Assembly: GCF_000620805.1 (NCBI RefSeq)
Contig: NZ_KK211187.1
Span: 2,032,398-2,096,397 of the forward strand
Source of the DNA: Exiguobacterium undae DSM 14481
GTDB taxonomy: Bacteria > Bacillota > Bacilli > Exiguobacteriales > Exiguobacteriaceae
DNA: 64,000 nt
Direction: 5' to 3'
Shown: piece after piece, positions 10,443-19,174 of the stretch
Layout of the letters: each line of letters opens with the position of its first letter
Numbering within the stretch: the first letter of the stretch is position 1
Notes under the pieces: model-generated
What the model was told of the DNA's origin: nothing
The model's input: the letters and a program-made list of their open reading frames with translations, nothing else
Database searches by the model: none
Translations under genes and position numbers: made by a program

Positions 10443-11411
10443 TTAGAATCCAATCGCGTTTGTTTTAGCGTCCAAGTAGCCGACCAGTTCATCATCCACC
10501 GGAAGCAAGGTGATCGAGAAACCATGCATCTCAAGCGATGTCATATAGTTGCCGACGAATGGTCGGACGATGTCATACCCTTTTGCCTGTAGTTGCTCGG
10601 CGACATACTTGTAGGTGATATACAGTTCCGAAACCGGCGTTCCACCCATTCCGTTCACCATCACCGCGACTTTTTTATCCGATACTTCCGCTGTCAGTCG
10701 ATCCAGTAATTCTGTCACAATCGCTTCGACGGAGGCAATCGGTTTACGTTCGAGTCCTTTTTCCCCGTGAATCCCGATTCCGATTTCCATCTCGTCTTCA
10801 TGAAGATCAAAGCCTGGTTTTCCGCTCTCCGGCATATAACAAGGTGACAAAGCCATTCCGATTGAGCGAACGCCGGCAATGACTTTTTCCGCGACCGCTT
10901 TGACTTCCGCCAGCGACTTGCCTTCTGCCGCCGCTGCTCCGGCAATCTTATGAACAAAAATCGTCCCGGCGACACCTCGGCGGTCCTCTTCTTTTTTGAT
11001 GGCGATATCATCGTTGACAATGACCGTCTCGACCTCGATGTCTTCGAGTTCTGCCAACTCTTTCGCCATATCAAAGTTCATGACGTCACCGGAATAGTTT
11101 TTGACGACGAGCAGAACCCCTTTTCCACCGTCTGCTGCCTTGATTCCTTCTAGGACCATATCCGGTGTCGGGGAAGTGAAGACTTCGCCGCAAACGGCTG
11201 CTGCCAGCATCCCGTCACCGATAAATCCGGCATGGGCCGGTTCATGACCACTTCCGCCACCGGATACAAGTGCCACTTTTCCGTTTAATGGTTCTTTCCG
11301 TTTGATGACATTAACTCCGTCGACTTTTGCATAAAGATCGGGATGTGCTAAAACGAGACCATCGACCATATCCGAGACAAACCGATTCGCATCTTGCATT
11401 AATTTATCCAT
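10443..11411 (-). CDS. dhaK: dihydroxyacetone kinase substrate-binding subunit
   Basis: A 322-residue subunit that binds dihydroxyacetone covalently through the His of the GSGHEPAHAGFIG block. VSGGGSGHEPAH, VCGEVFTSPTPD and VLLVVKNYSGDVMNFDMA are family signatures. Start ATG 11411 is preceded by AAGGAG at 8 nt; upstream in-frame codons are not conserved. A TTGACA at about 11485 on the minus strand may be the -35 of the operon promoter, though the -10 is poor. With convergent glpFK it gives two routes into triose phosphates: glycerol via GlpK and dihydroxyacetone via DhaKLM. Confidence 0.95.
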   Translation of the reverse strand: MDKLMQDANRFVSDMVDGLVLAHPDLYAKVDGVNVIKRKEPLNGKVALVSGGGSGHEPAHAGFIGDGMLAAAVCGEVFTSPTPDMVLEGIKAADGGKGVLLVVKNYSGDVMNFDMAKELAELEDIEVETVIVNDDIAIKKEEDRRGVAGTIFVHKIAGAAAAEGKSLAEVKAVAEKVIAGVRSIGMALSPCYMPESGKPGFDLHEDEMEIGIGIHGEKGLERKPIASVEAIVTELLDRLTAEVSDKKVAVMVNGMGGTPVSELYITYKYVAEQLQAKGYDIVRPFVGNYMTSLEMHGFSITLLPVDDELVGYLDAKTNAIGF

Positions 11412-11578
11412 CTTGAACGCTCCTTCGTCTAACGAATTTTTGCCGTACCACTTACTCTTTACCACCAATGGGGACGACTTATGTCAAGGAAACATATGAA
11501 AATATTGACCACTTCATTTCCAATCGGTTTTCGGAATGCTATGCTGATAACACACTAGATTGAGAGGAGTCCTGCCAT

Positions 11579-12274
11579 ATGACCAGCTCGTTTCAAGCAG
11601 GTGTCAAAGCCTGTCTTCCGACCGTTCTCGGTTACCTTGGGATCGGTTTTTCCGCCGGTATCGTCGGACGCGCTGCCGGACTCAGTCCGCTTGAAATCGG
11701 ATTGATGTCCATCCTGATTTATGCCGGCGCCGCTCAGTTCATCATTACGAGCCTGCTGCTGTTAAACAGCCCTTTTTCCGCCATCATCTTGACGACCTTT
11801 ATCGTCAATTCCCGGCATCTTCTGATGAGTATGACACTTGCTCCACGCGTCGCAAGCCGGAACCGGTTCGACCAGTTCGGAATCGGTGCCCTGCTGACCG
11901 ATGAATCGTTTGCCGTCGCCATGAATACTTCCTTGAAACAACAGATCGATGCTAAGTTCATGCATGGGTTGAATCTGACCGCTTACTTCAGTTGGATTGC
12001 TTCGACCGTCCTCGGTGCGCTCGTCGGCAGTTGGTTCCCGGATCCGGAACGGTTCGGACTGGACTTTGCTTTGACGGCGATGTTTATCGGCTTGTTGTAC
12101 TTGCAGCTTGAAAGTGAACGGTCACGTGTTGCCTTGAACGGAATTTTACTGGTACTCGTTTTCTTATTGTTATACATAGCGATGCGCTACCTTTCACCGG
12201 AACTCGCTGTTTTGTTTGCGACGATGGTAGCCGCCAGCATAGGAGTAGTGATCTCACGATGGAAATCCGCTTAG
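11579..12274 (+). CDS. azlC: AzlC family branched-chain amino acid exporter subunit
   Basis: A 231-residue polytopic membrane protein. It shows the AzlC features: GIGFSAGIVGRAAGLSP near the start, IYAGAAQFIITSLLLL and the NSRHLLMSM motif at ~residue 78. With its small partner AzlD it exports branched-chain amino acids or analogues. AGAGGAG lies upstream of ATG 11579. It is divergent from dhaK and overlaps azlD by 16 nt. No Lrp-like azlB gene is nearby. Substrate is inferred from the family. Confidence 0.9.
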   Translation: MTSSFQAGVKACLPTVLGYLGIGFSAGIVGRAAGLSPLEIGLMSILIYAGAAQFIITSLLLLNSPFSAIILTTFIVNSRHLLMSMTLAPRVASRNRFDQFGIGALLTDESFAVAMNTSLKQQIDAKFMHGLNLTAYFSWIASTVLGALVGSWFPDPERFGLDFALTAMFIGLLYLQLESERSRVALNGILLVLVFLLLYIAMRYLSPELAVLFATMVAASIGVVISRWKSA

Positions 12275-12585
12275 AGCTTTTAATCCTATTCGCCGCCTGT
12301 GGTCTTGTCACATTGATTCCACGGATTTTGCCGTTTTTGCTGATGCATGGATTGACGTTGCCCCGTCTGTTGACCGAGTGGTTGTCGTTCATCCCGATTT
12401 GCCTGCTCAGTGCTTTGTTTTTTCAGAACCTGCTGCTTGCTCAAAGCGATGATTATCCCACGCTGTCTTCTCTCCACCTCGCAGCATCGGTACCGACAAT
12501 CCTTGTCGCACTGACCAGCAAAAGTCTTTCCTTCACGGTCATCACCGGCGTCCTGTCGATGGCGCTGATCCGCTTTTTCCTGTAG
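12259..12585 (+). CDS. azlD: AzlD family small subunit
   Basis: A 108-residue membrane protein with four hydrophobic segments. The AzlD pattern LVTLIPRILPFLLM and LLTEWLSFIPICLLSALFFQ is clear. It pairs with AzlC. The start lies inside the end of azlC (16-nt overlap) with AGGAG at 12241-12245, so translation is probably coupled. Followed by a strong two-way terminator. Confidence 0.9.
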   Translation: MEIRLELLILFAACGLVTLIPRILPFLLMHGLTLPRLLTEWLSFIPICLLSALFFQNLLLAQSDDYPTLSSLHLAASVPTILVALTSKSLSFTVITGVLSMALIRFFL

Positions 12586-12602
12586 AAGTAGACGCTTTAA
12601 AC

Positions 12603-12642
12603 AAGACGAGGACAGTGGATGTAACCCCACTGCCCTCGTCTT
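12603..12642. terminator. bidirectional terminator between azlD and yjdJ
   Basis: Sixteen-position stem with one mismatch (AAGACGAGG.CAGTGG against its partner), flanked by T on the plus strand; convergent genes end on both sides. Confidence 0.75.
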
Positions 12643-12675
12643 TCTATAATTGAACATTCAGTATCGATTTCCTTT

Positions 12676-12945
12676 TTAAGCCGATACATCCGCATAATCC
12701 GGTGTCTGCTCAAACTCCTTTTTTGCAAATGGACAAAGCGGCAACAGCTTGATGTTTTCTTCGCGCGCCCACTCGACAATCGCTTTGACCAGTTGTTCAC
12801 CAATCTGTTGATTCCGGTGCTTCGGATCAACATACGTGTGGTCAATGATCCATTTACCGCCTTTTGTATCACTGTATGTGATCTCTCCGACAGCTTGATT
12901 GTCGAGATAGGCTTCAATCTTTTGGTCTCCTCGTTTTAATTCCAT
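12676..12945 (-). CDS. yjdJ: GNAT-like N-acetyltransferase, YjdJ type
   Basis: An 89-residue minimal acetyltransferase domain of the Gcn5-related family (YjdJ/NATD1 type). Visible are GEITYSD, the strand WIIDHTYVDP, the acetyl-CoA loop RNQQIGEQLVKAIVEWA and the end block IKLLPLCPFAKKEFEQ, in which LPLCPFA is typical of this subgroup. Start ATG 12945 shares one base with the stop of the preceding yjdI gene (TAATG) and has GGAGGG upstream. E. coli has the same yjdI-yjdJ pair. Substrate unknown. Confidence 0.88.
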   Translation of the reverse strand: MELKRGDQKIEAYLDNQAVGEITYSDTKGGKWIIDHTYVDPKHRNQQIGEQLVKAIVEWAREENIKLLPLCPFAKKEFEQTPDYADVSA

Positions 12946-13157
12946 TAAGCTTCCCTCCGTTCGTAAGATAAGGCGCCGCTCGGACATCCGTCGATGACCC
13001 GCATCACGTCTTCGACCGGTGCCCCATCCGCTTCAATCCACGGACGTTTTTTTACATCAAAGACGGTCGGCAGACTCTTCACACAGTGACCGGAATGGAT
13101 ACAGACTTCAGCATCAAAATAGACCTTGATTTCTTTTCCTTCATACGCCTTTTTCAT
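12945..13157 (-). CDS. yjdI: single-cluster iron-sulfur protein, YjdI type (Fer4_19)
   Basis: A 70-residue protein of the divergent 4Fe-4S mono-cluster family. The ligand motifs are CIHSGHC (Cys19, Cys25, with a His between) and CPSGAL (Cys58); only three Cys are present, the same as I recall for E. coli YjdI, so the fourth ligand may be His or absent. The middle block RPWIEADGAPVEDVMRVIDGCPSGAL matches the family. It is translationally coupled to yjdJ, implying joint function. Ribosome site GGAGG precedes ATG 13157. Confidence 0.88.
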   Translation of the reverse strand: MKKAYEGKEIKVYFDAEVCIHSGHCVKSLPTVFDVKKRPWIEADGAPVEDVMRVIDGCPSGALSYERREA

Positions 13158-13216
13158 TCAAAACGCCTCCTTGGTACAGAATTCGCTGTCCAAGACCAGA
13201 TTTCCTCTACAAAAAA

Positions 13217-13243
13217 AAACGCCCGAACCAAGTTCGGACGTTT
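13217..13243 (-). terminator. glnRA terminator
   Basis: AAACG.CCGAAC paired with GTTCGG.CGTTT, 3-nt loop, then a run of T on the minus strand. Confidence 0.88.
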
Positions 13244-13250
13244 CAAGAGA

Positions 13251-14597
13251 TTAGAACAAGACCATGTACTGATCGCGTTCCCATTCCGTGACTTGCGTCC
13301 GGAACATATCCCATTCGATTTCTTTAAGTTCAACGAAGTGCTCTGCGATGTGATCGCCGAGAGCGTGCATGACGACGTCATCTGCTTTTAAGACTTCAAG
13401 CGCGTGGCTGAGCGTTGACGGAAGATCGTCAATGCCGTTTGCGACACGTTCCGGTTTGTCCATGACGTAGATGTTGCGGTCGATTGGTTCCGGTGCTTTT
13501 AGATTGTTTTTGATACCGTCAAGACCTGAAGCGAGCAATGTCGCAAGTGCCAAGTACGGGTTTGCTGCCGGGTCAACCGAACGGACTTCAATCCGCGTTG
13601 AGAGACCACGAGCTGCCGGTACACGGACGAGTGGTGAACGGTTACGGGCTGACCATGCGACGTAGCAAGGTGCTTCATAACCTGGAACAAGTCGTTTGTA
13701 CGAGTTGACTGTCGGGTTACAGACCGCTGTGAAGGCACGTGCGTGCTTCAAGATACCAGCCGTGAACGCACGAGCATCGTCAGACAGTTGCATGTTGCTG
13801 TTCTCTTCGTCGAAGAAGACGTTTTCGTTGCCTTTAAAGAGAGACATGTTGGCGTGCATCCCTGAACCGTTGACACCGTAAAGTGGTTTCGGCATGAATG
13901 TTGCGTGAAGATTATGTTTCGCCGCAATCGTTTTGACGACGAGTTTGAACGTTTGGATGTTATCCGCAGTCGTGATGGCATCCGCATATTTGAAGTCGAT
14001 TTCATGTTGTCCTGGTGCGACTTCATGGTGAGATGCTTCGATTTCAAAGCCCATGTTCTCAAGCTCGATGACGATTTCTTTACGGCAGTTTTCGCCGAGG
14101 TCGACTGGTGCGAGGTCGAAGTAGCCACCTTGGTCATTTAACTCAAGTGTCGGACGACCGTTCGCATCCTTCTTGAACAAGAAGAATTCCGGCTCAGGAC
14201 CAACGTTGAATGAAGAGAAACCAAGCTCTTCCATTTCTTTAAGTACCCGTTTGAGTTGACCACGCGGATCTCCGGCAAACGGTGTGCCATCTGGATTGTA
14301 AATGTCACAGATGAGACGTGCAACTTTACCCGTTCCGTCTTCTGTCCATGGGAATACGACCCATGTGTTGAGGTCTGGGAAGAGATACATATCTGATTCT
14401 TCAATGCGAACGAATCCTTCGATTGATGAACCATCGAACATCATTTTGTTATCAAGTGCTTTTTCCAATTGGCTGACTGGAATTTCAACGTTCTTGATCG
14501 TACCGAGGATATCTGTGAACTGTAAACGAATAAAACGTACATCCTCAGCTTTAGCGATTTTCATAATGTCTTCTCGTGTAATGTTGCGACGTGTCAT
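13251..14597 (-). CDS. glnA: glutamine synthetase, type I-alpha
   Basis: A 448-residue enzyme making glutamine from glutamate, ammonia and ATP; the main ammonium assimilation step. Motifs: [10 protein letters not shown] (latch loop), [10 protein letters not shown], the metal/ATP sites [12 protein letters not shown] and [10 protein letters not shown], and [10 protein letters not shown]. Absence of an adenylylation-site extension and the ~445-residue length place it with the GSI-alpha type, which is feedback-inhibited and, when inhibited, chaperones GlnR and TnrA. It is the second gene of glnRA, 45 nt after glnR, with GAGGGG upstream of the start. Confidence 0.97.
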   Translation of the reverse strand: MTRRNITREDIMKIAKAEDVRFIRLQFTDILGTIKNVEIPVSQLEKALDNKMMFDGSSIEGFVRIEESDMYLFPDLNTWVVFPWTEDGTGKVARLICDIYNPDGTPFAGDPRGQLKRVLKEMEELGFSSFNVGPEPEFFLFKKDANGRPTLELNDQGGYFDLAPVDLGENCRKEIVIELENMGFEIEASHHEVAPGQHEIDFKYADAITTADNIQTFKLVVKTIAAKHNLHATFMPKPLYGVNGSGMHANMSLFKGNENVFFDEENSNMQLSDDARAFTAGILKHARAFTAVCNPTVNSYKRLVPGYEAPCYVAWSARNRSPLVRVPAARGLSTRIEVRSVDPAANPYLALATLLASGLDGIKNNLKAPEPIDRNIYVMDKPERVANGIDDLPSTLSHALEVLKADDVVMHALGDHIAEHFVELKEIEWDMFRTQVTEWERDQYMVLF

Positions 14598-14642
14598 GTG
14601 ACAAATCCCCTCTCCGGCTCTTTTTTATATGGCAACAGGTGC

Positions 14643-15041
14643 TTACTTGAAAAACCGTCCGAGCTCACCTTGGATGAGTGACGTTTTTCCATGTCGTCCT
14701 GCTTCCTTCAATTCATTTTTCAGGAGTTTATATAGTTCGCCATCAGACAATTCCGGACGCGTCGTAACGACGGTTTCCGCAACTCGTTCCCGTTTGACGA
14801 GATCATTGTCAAAAATCATCTTGATCCCTGCGATATTTAGTCCCTGATCCAAATATTCCTTGATCGACAGCAAGCGATCCACATCGTTAAACGAATAGAG
14901 GCGACGTTTCGTCTCTGTCCGCTCCGGCTTGATCAATCCCTGTTCTTCATAGTATCGGATCTGTCGGGCAGATAACGCGGTCAACTCTTGAACGACTCCG
15001 ATGGGAAATAGTGGCTTGGACTGTCGTGATAAGTCTGCCAT
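14643..15041 (-). CDS. glnR: MerR-family nitrogen repressor GlnR
   Basis: A 132-residue regulator. The MerR winged helix-turn-helix is at residues ~13-80 (FPIGVVQELTALSARQIRYYEEQGLIKPERTE in outline; RLYSFNDVDRLL), followed by a short coiled helix and a C-terminal tail through which feedback-inhibited glutamine synthetase acts. It represses its own operon during nitrogen excess. Two GlnR-type sites lie in its promoter region. AAGGAGG lies upstream of ATG 15041. Confidence 0.95.
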   Translation of the reverse strand: MADLSRQSKPLFPIGVVQELTALSARQIRYYEEQGLIKPERTETKRRLYSFNDVDRLLSIKEYLDQGLNIAGIKMIFDNDLVKRERVAETVVTTRPELSDGELYKLLKNELKEAGRHGKTSLIQGELGRFFK

Positions 15042-15070
15042 TTCGTTCCTCCTTTTTCCTTACTTCATGA

Positions 15071-15099
15071 GAATAAACCTCTGTAAGGCAAGTTGTCAA
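15071..15099 (-). promoter_or_regulatory. glnRA promoter
   Basis: Minus strand: -35 TTGACA (15094-15099), 17-bp spacer, -10 TTATTC (15071-15076). Confidence 0.75.
15082..15098. promoter_or_regulatory. GlnR box, promoter-proximal
   Basis: TGTAAGGCAAGTTGTCA, one mismatch from TGTNAN7TNACA. It covers the spacer and -35 of the glnR promoter. Confidence 0.7.
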
Positions 15100-15103
15100 G
15101 AGA

Positions 15104-15120
15104 TGTAAGAAAAGTTAACA
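15104..15120. promoter_or_regulatory. GlnR box, distal
   Basis: TGTAAGAAAAGTTAACA, a perfect TGTNAN7TNACA site, 22 bp (about two turns) from the proximal one. Confidence 0.88.
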
Positions 15121-15182
15121 CGACTTTCTTACAAGTCAGACGACTTGGGGTAACAGAGGTCTTTTCACATCAAGCAGTTATT

Positions 15183-16460
15183 TTAAACCTGTTGTGTTTG
15201 AATCAGTTGTTGTTCCATTAATTGATTGACGGCCGAGACGATGGCGATCTTGACGTGACTGTATGTCAGCCCGCCCTGGACATAGGCCGTATACGGCGCC
15301 CGGATCGGACCATCTGCCGATAATTCGATCGATGAGCCTTGAATGAACGTTCCTGCGGCCATGATGACATCATCGGCATACCCCGGCATATAGTCCGGAA
15401 TCGGCAAGGCTTGCGCATTGACCGGTGAAGCGGCTTGGATGGCCTGACAAAAGGCAATCATCGGCTCCGGCGCGTGGAAGGAGACCGATTGAATCAAGTC
15501 CGTCCGTTCAGCAGCGTAATGCGGAGCCGTATCGAAGCCGAACTGTTCCATCATGCTCGAGGTGAACATCGCCCCCATCAACGCCTGACTGACCGTATGC
15601 GGTGCCATGAAGAATCCTTGGTACATGTCCTGCAGCGAATAGAGCGAGGGACCTGCCTCTGCCCCGATTCCCGGTGTCGTCATCCGGAACGACGCCCGTT
15701 CGATCAAGTCACGGCGTCCGACGAGATAACCACCCGTCTTCGCAAGACCGCCGCCCGGATTTTTGATCAGCGAACCCGCCATCAGATCGGCACCGACATG
15801 TGTCGGTTCGATCGTCTCGACGAATTCTCCGTAACAATTGTCGACGAAGATGATGACGTGGGGATGTTTTGCTTTGATCGCTGCGATGGCTTCACCAATC
15901 TCGGCGACCGGTAAACTGCGACGCGTCGCGTATCCTTTTGAGCGCTGGATCCCGACGACTTTTGTCTTGTCCGTGATTCGGGCGAGGACCGCCTCGAGAT
16001 CAATCGTTTCCGCCTGCTTCATCTCGACGACGTCATAGGTGACGCCGAGCTCTTTTAAGGAGCCGCGTCCGTCACCGCGGATACCGACGATTTCTTCGAG
16101 TGTATCGTACGGTTTTCCGGTGATATACAGCAGTTCATCCCCCGGCAACAATAAACCGAACAAGGCGATGCCGATCGCATGGGTCCCGCTGATGATCTGT
16201 GCCCGGCACAGTCCGGCTTCCGCACCGAAGACCGACGCGTAAATCCGCTCGAGATTATCGCGCCCTTCGTCGTTGTAGCCGTAACCGGTCGACGGCATGA
16301 AGTGGAAATCACTCACTTTATGCTCCCGAAAGGCATTCAGGACACGGAACTGATTGTGTTCCGCGACTTGTTGCGCTTTGCGGATTCCCGGCGCGATTTT
16401 TTCCTCCGCCCGCTCGACGAACGGACGGATTGTTTCATAATGCGTTAACTCTGTAAACAT
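15183..16460 (-). CDS. ynbB: PLP-dependent aluminium-resistance/cystathionine-lyase-like protein YnbB
   Basis: A 425-residue fold-type I PLP enzyme of the family annotated as aluminium resistance or methionine gamma-lyase-like. The PLP lysine is in GSLIKNPGGG; upstream are VDNCYGEF (Asp contacting the PLP ring) and SGTHAIGIALFG. The exact reaction is not established. It starts 2 nt after the hflX stop, with GAGGTG between them, so the two are one operon, as in B. subtilis. No strong terminator follows before the glnR promoter region. Confidence 0.9.
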   Translation of the reverse strand: MFTELTHYETIRPFVERAEEKIAPGIRKAQQVAEHNQFRVLNAFREHKVSDFHFMPSTGYGYNDEGRDNLERIYASVFGAEAGLCRAQIISGTHAIGIALFGLLLPGDELLYITGKPYDTLEEIVGIRGDGRGSLKELGVTYDVVEMKQAETIDLEAVLARITDKTKVVGIQRSKGYATRRSLPVAEIGEAIAAIKAKHPHVIIFVDNCYGEFVETIEPTHVGADLMAGSLIKNPGGGLAKTGGYLVGRRDLIERASFRMTTPGIGAEAGPSLYSLQDMYQGFFMAPHTVSQALMGAMFTSSMMEQFGFDTAPHYAAERTDLIQSVSFHAPEPMIAFCQAIQAASPVNAQALPIPDYMPGYADDVIMAAGTFIQGSSIELSADGPIRAPYTAYVQGGLTYSHVKIAIVSAVNQLMEQQLIQTQQV

Positions 16461-16462
16461 GC

Positions 16463-17704
16463 TTACACCTCGTATTGTTTCAATGTCGAGTAGAGCCGTG
16501 TATCCTTGCGTAAATAGCCTTTTAAGGTCACGGAGCCGTCCTCTTCATATTGTTCTGTTAAATTCATCATCACTTCTTTGGCCGGATTGTAATGTGCAAA
16601 CGCATTGACCGGAATCCGGATCTCGAGATATTCGAGAATCTCACTGATTGCTTTTTCGATTTCGACGGTCAGCCGTTCGATATCCGCCGGATCAAGAGCG
16701 GAAATCAGCAGTTTTCCGCCCGTGAACAAGTCCGTCAACTGGTCTTTTTTATTAAAGACTTCGAGTTGCGGGATGTCACCGGCACCAAGTTCGTCGAGCA
16801 CATCATTTGTCGTCTGCATCTGATTGAGATAATGCTCGCTTGATGCATCGATGACGTGAATGATCAAATCGGCTTCGAGCACTTCTTCGAGTGTCGAGCG
16901 GAACGCGGCAATCAATTTCGTCGGCAGGTCCTGAATGAATCCGACCGTGTCGGTCAGCAGAATCTGTCCGCCTTCCGGTAAGTCAAACTGACGTGTCAAC
17001 GGATCAAGTGTTGCGAACAATTCGTTTTTCTCGTAGGTATCGGCATTCGTCAACCGGTTGAAAATCGTTGATTTCCCGGCATTCGTGTATCCGACCAGTG
17101 CGATTTGGAACGTCTGGTTTTCTTTCCGGCGTTCCCGGTACCGGGCGCGGTGGGCGACGGATGTTTCGAGTTGCTTCTTGATTTCATCCACACGACGGCG
17201 GATGTGCCGACGGTCGGTCTCAAGTTTTGATTCCCCCGGACCACGTGTCCCGATTCCGCCGCCGAGCCGCGACAGCTGCGTCCCCTGACCGCTTAAACGC
17301 GGCAACAGGTAACTCATCTGAGCGAGTTCGACTTGCAACTTCCCTTCGCGTGACTGGGCACGTCCGGCGAAGATGTCGAGAATCAACTGTGTCCGGTCGA
17401 TCAATTTGATCGATTCCGGATCTTCAAGAGCAATCCGGATATTTTTCATCTGACCGGGTGTGACTTCTGCATTAAAAATAATCAAATCCGGTTCGAGTTC
17501 CTGCGCTAACGCGACAAGTTCCTCGACCTTCCCTTTTCCGATAAACGTCCGGCGGTCGATCGATTGACGCTTTTGATCGAGTCGCCCTACCACGACGGCG
17601 TGCGCAGTCGTAACGAGTGCTTCAAGCTCCGCGACCGATTCTTCATAGATATGATCCGGTACACCGGGGAGCTGACAACCGACGACGATGACGCGTTCTG
17701 ACAT
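16463..17704 (-). CDS. hflX: ribosome-associated GTPase HflX
   Basis: A 413-residue GTPase that splits stalled 70S ribosomes under stress. Order: N-terminal subdomain (residues ~1-100, RRTFIGKGKVEELV), coiled linker with LPRLSGQGTQLSRLGGGIGTRGPGE (outline), and a G domain with G1 GYTNAGKST, G3 DTVGFIQDLP and G4 NKKD (FNKKDQL). Length is usual for the short Gram-positive form. AAAGGAA lies upstream of ATG 17704. In Bacillus it is near hfq and miaA; here a recombinase-like gene lies between. Confidence 0.95.
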   Translation of the reverse strand: MSERVIVVGCQLPGVPDHIYEESVAELEALVTTAHAVVVGRLDQKRQSIDRRTFIGKGKVEELVALAQELEPDLIIFNAEVTPGQMKNIRIALEDPESIKLIDRTQLILDIFAGRAQSREGKLQVELAQMSYLLPRLSGQGTQLSRLGGGIGTRGPGESKLETDRRHIRRRVDEIKKQLETSVAHRARYRERRKENQTFQIALVGYTNAGKSTIFNRLTNADTYEKNELFATLDPLTRQFDLPEGGQILLTDTVGFIQDLPTKLIAAFRSTLEEVLEADLIIHVIDASSEHYLNQMQTTNDVLDELGAGDIPQLEVFNKKDQLTDLFTGGKLLISALDPADIERLTVEIEKAISEILEYLEIRIPVNAFAHYNPAKEVMMNLTEQYEEDGSVTLKGYLRKDTRLYSTLKQYEV

Positions 17705-17841
17705 ATAATCATTCCTTTCAAAATAACAAACCTTCTGCGTCCCTAATCATACCACATGCACCCTGTCCTCTGAACTATTTTGGACAGGAAACATCCGTTC
17801 GGTTTATCATAAAGAAAAGTACTAAAAATAGGAGGTCCGTT

Positions 17842-18816
17842 ATGGCACGAGAACGACTCGATTATCCTTTGCCGGAATTCATCGAACGGTATCTGTTTTT
17901 CCTGAGCGCGAGCGGCCGACAGGACTCGACGATCCGTCGGTACCGCTACGATTTGATTGAAATCCACCGCTACATGACCGAAGTCGACCAACCACTCGAG
18001 ACGATCGACGACTTTAAGGCGATTCCGATTGAGACGTGGAAAACGTTCATCAACGAGTATTTAATCGAGGAGAAACTGTACCAACAGGCGACCGTCGCCC
18101 GAATCGTCAGTGTCCTCAACCAGGTCAACTATCAAATCCGTCAGACAAAATCAAAACTGATCGAGTACGCCCAGCCGACGCATGAGCTGACGCCGCAACA
18201 TGTCGCGTCCCTTGCTGAATACGAACAATTGATCCGGACGAACCGGTCGGACCGCGGACTGACGGATCACCAACTCGTCGCCCGTCCCTACTTGATCGAC
18301 CGCAACGAATTGATATTACGGCTCTTTTACCGTTACGGTCTTCGGGTTCACCACATCATCGGTCTGAAGATGCAGGACTTGAATTTCGCGCAACGCGAGA
18401 TGACGGTCCACGACCGGCTTGGCAATGCGTACCTGCTCCACCTTGAACGTGACGATCAGGATCTGATGCTCGCGTATTTAAAGACGATACCGGAACCGGT
18501 TCGCCCGCGGTACCATTCGACGGATCCGTTTTTCGTCGCCTTTGACTTCTCACGGATGACATTTCGCTGGGTCTACAGCAAAAATGCCCCGAAACAATTG
18601 TCGATCGTCATGATCACGAAGATGATGCGCCAGCTGAATGAACGGTCGGACAATAAACGGATCATCACCCCGTCGATGTTACGCAACAGCTTCATCCTCG
18701 GAACGTATGTAGAAGAGTTGACGAAAGAAGAACGGTTGACGAAGACGTGTCTCTATAAAGACGTTTCACTGAGACGGTATGCGGAAGCGGTCGACGAGCT
18801 GAAAGATTTGTTGTAA
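17842..18816 (+). CDS. tyrosine-recombinase-like protein with degraded active site
   Basis: A 324-residue protein with the layout of XerC/XerD-type integrases: N-terminal SAM-like DNA-binding domain (~10-105; DSTIRRYRYDL) and a C-terminal catalytic-type domain (~150-324). Of the six catalytic residues, Arg I (YGLR, Arg168), Arg II (SMLR, Arg281) and a possible nucleophile Tyr313 (SLRRY) remain; the usual His before Arg II is Ser278, the next His is Asn282, and no beta-strand Lys is seen in the DRLGNAY turn. It could be a DNA-binding protein derived from a recombinase. It sits alone between hflX and hfq, on the opposite strand to both, with no att sites or phage genes. AGGAGG precedes ATG 17842. 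Confidence 0.72.
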   Translation: MARERLDYPLPEFIERYLFFLSASGRQDSTIRRYRYDLIEIHRYMTEVDQPLETIDDFKAIPIETWKTFINEYLIEEKLYQQATVARIVSVLNQVNYQIRQTKSKLIEYAQPTHELTPQHVASLAEYEQLIRTNRSDRGLTDHQLVARPYLIDRNELILRLFYRYGLRVHHIIGLKMQDLNFAQREMTVHDRLGNAYLLHLERDDQDLMLAYLKTIPEPVRPRYHSTDPFFVAFDFSRMTFRWVYSKNAPKQLSIVMITKMMRQLNERSDNKRIITPSMLRNSFILGTYVEELTKEERLTKTCLYKDVSLRRYAEAVDELKDLL

Positions 18817-18824
18817 CAAAAAAA

Positions 18825-18848
18825 GGAGCAACGCCGTAGCGTTGCTCC
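18825..18848 (-). terminator. hfq terminator (reads into the convergent gene's tail)
   Basis: Perfect ten-base-pair GGAGCAACGC/GCGTTGCTCC stem with 4-nt loop and seven T on the minus strand. Confidence 0.85.
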
Positions 18849-18856
18849 ATCAAGCA

Positions 18857-18881
18857 GACGGCCCCCCGGCCGTCTTTTTTT
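18857..18881 (+). terminator. terminator of the recombinase-like gene
   Basis: GACGGCC/GGCCGTC stem, CCCC loop, seven T on the plus strand; the T-run reaches the hfq stop codon. Confidence 0.88.
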
Positions 18882-19131
18882 AACGAGTGACTTCTTCCGT
18901 CTCCGATTCTTGTTCATACAACGTCACATTCCGTGCCGGTGCGAACGTCGAGATCGCGTGTTTGTAGATCAATTGCTGTTTGCCTTCCGATTCTAAAATG
19001 ACCGTGAAGTTATCAAACGATTTAATCAATCCCCGTAACTGATACCCACTGATTAAAAACACTGTCGTCGGAACCGAATCTTTTCGTAACTGATTTAAAA
19101 AATAGTCTTGAATGTTGTACGTCGCTTTCAT
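18880..19131 (-). CDS. hfq: RNA chaperone Hfq
   Basis: An 83-residue Sm-fold protein. Sm1 ([27 protein letters not shown] in outline) and Sm2 ([10 protein letters not shown]) are intact; the KHAIS motif forms the U-rich RNA-binding face. The C-terminal tail is short and acidic (residues 70-83). In Gram-positives its role in small-RNA regulation is weaker than in enterics. It is 43 nt downstream of miaA on the same strand, the common miaA-hfq pair. GGGGGC upstream. Confidence 0.95.
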   Translation of the reverse strand: MKATYNIQDYFLNQLRKDSVPTTVFLISGYQLRGLIKSFDNFTVILESEGKQQLIYKHAISTFAPARNVTLYEQESETEEVTR

Positions 19132-19174
19132 AAGCCCCCGTGCCCCCTCTATTTTTATCTGTTTTTCTTTCAGG

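Noticed and set aside
17842-18816. Integrase of a prophage or genomic island
   Set aside because: No phage genes, tRNA target, or direct repeats near it; flanked by core genes.
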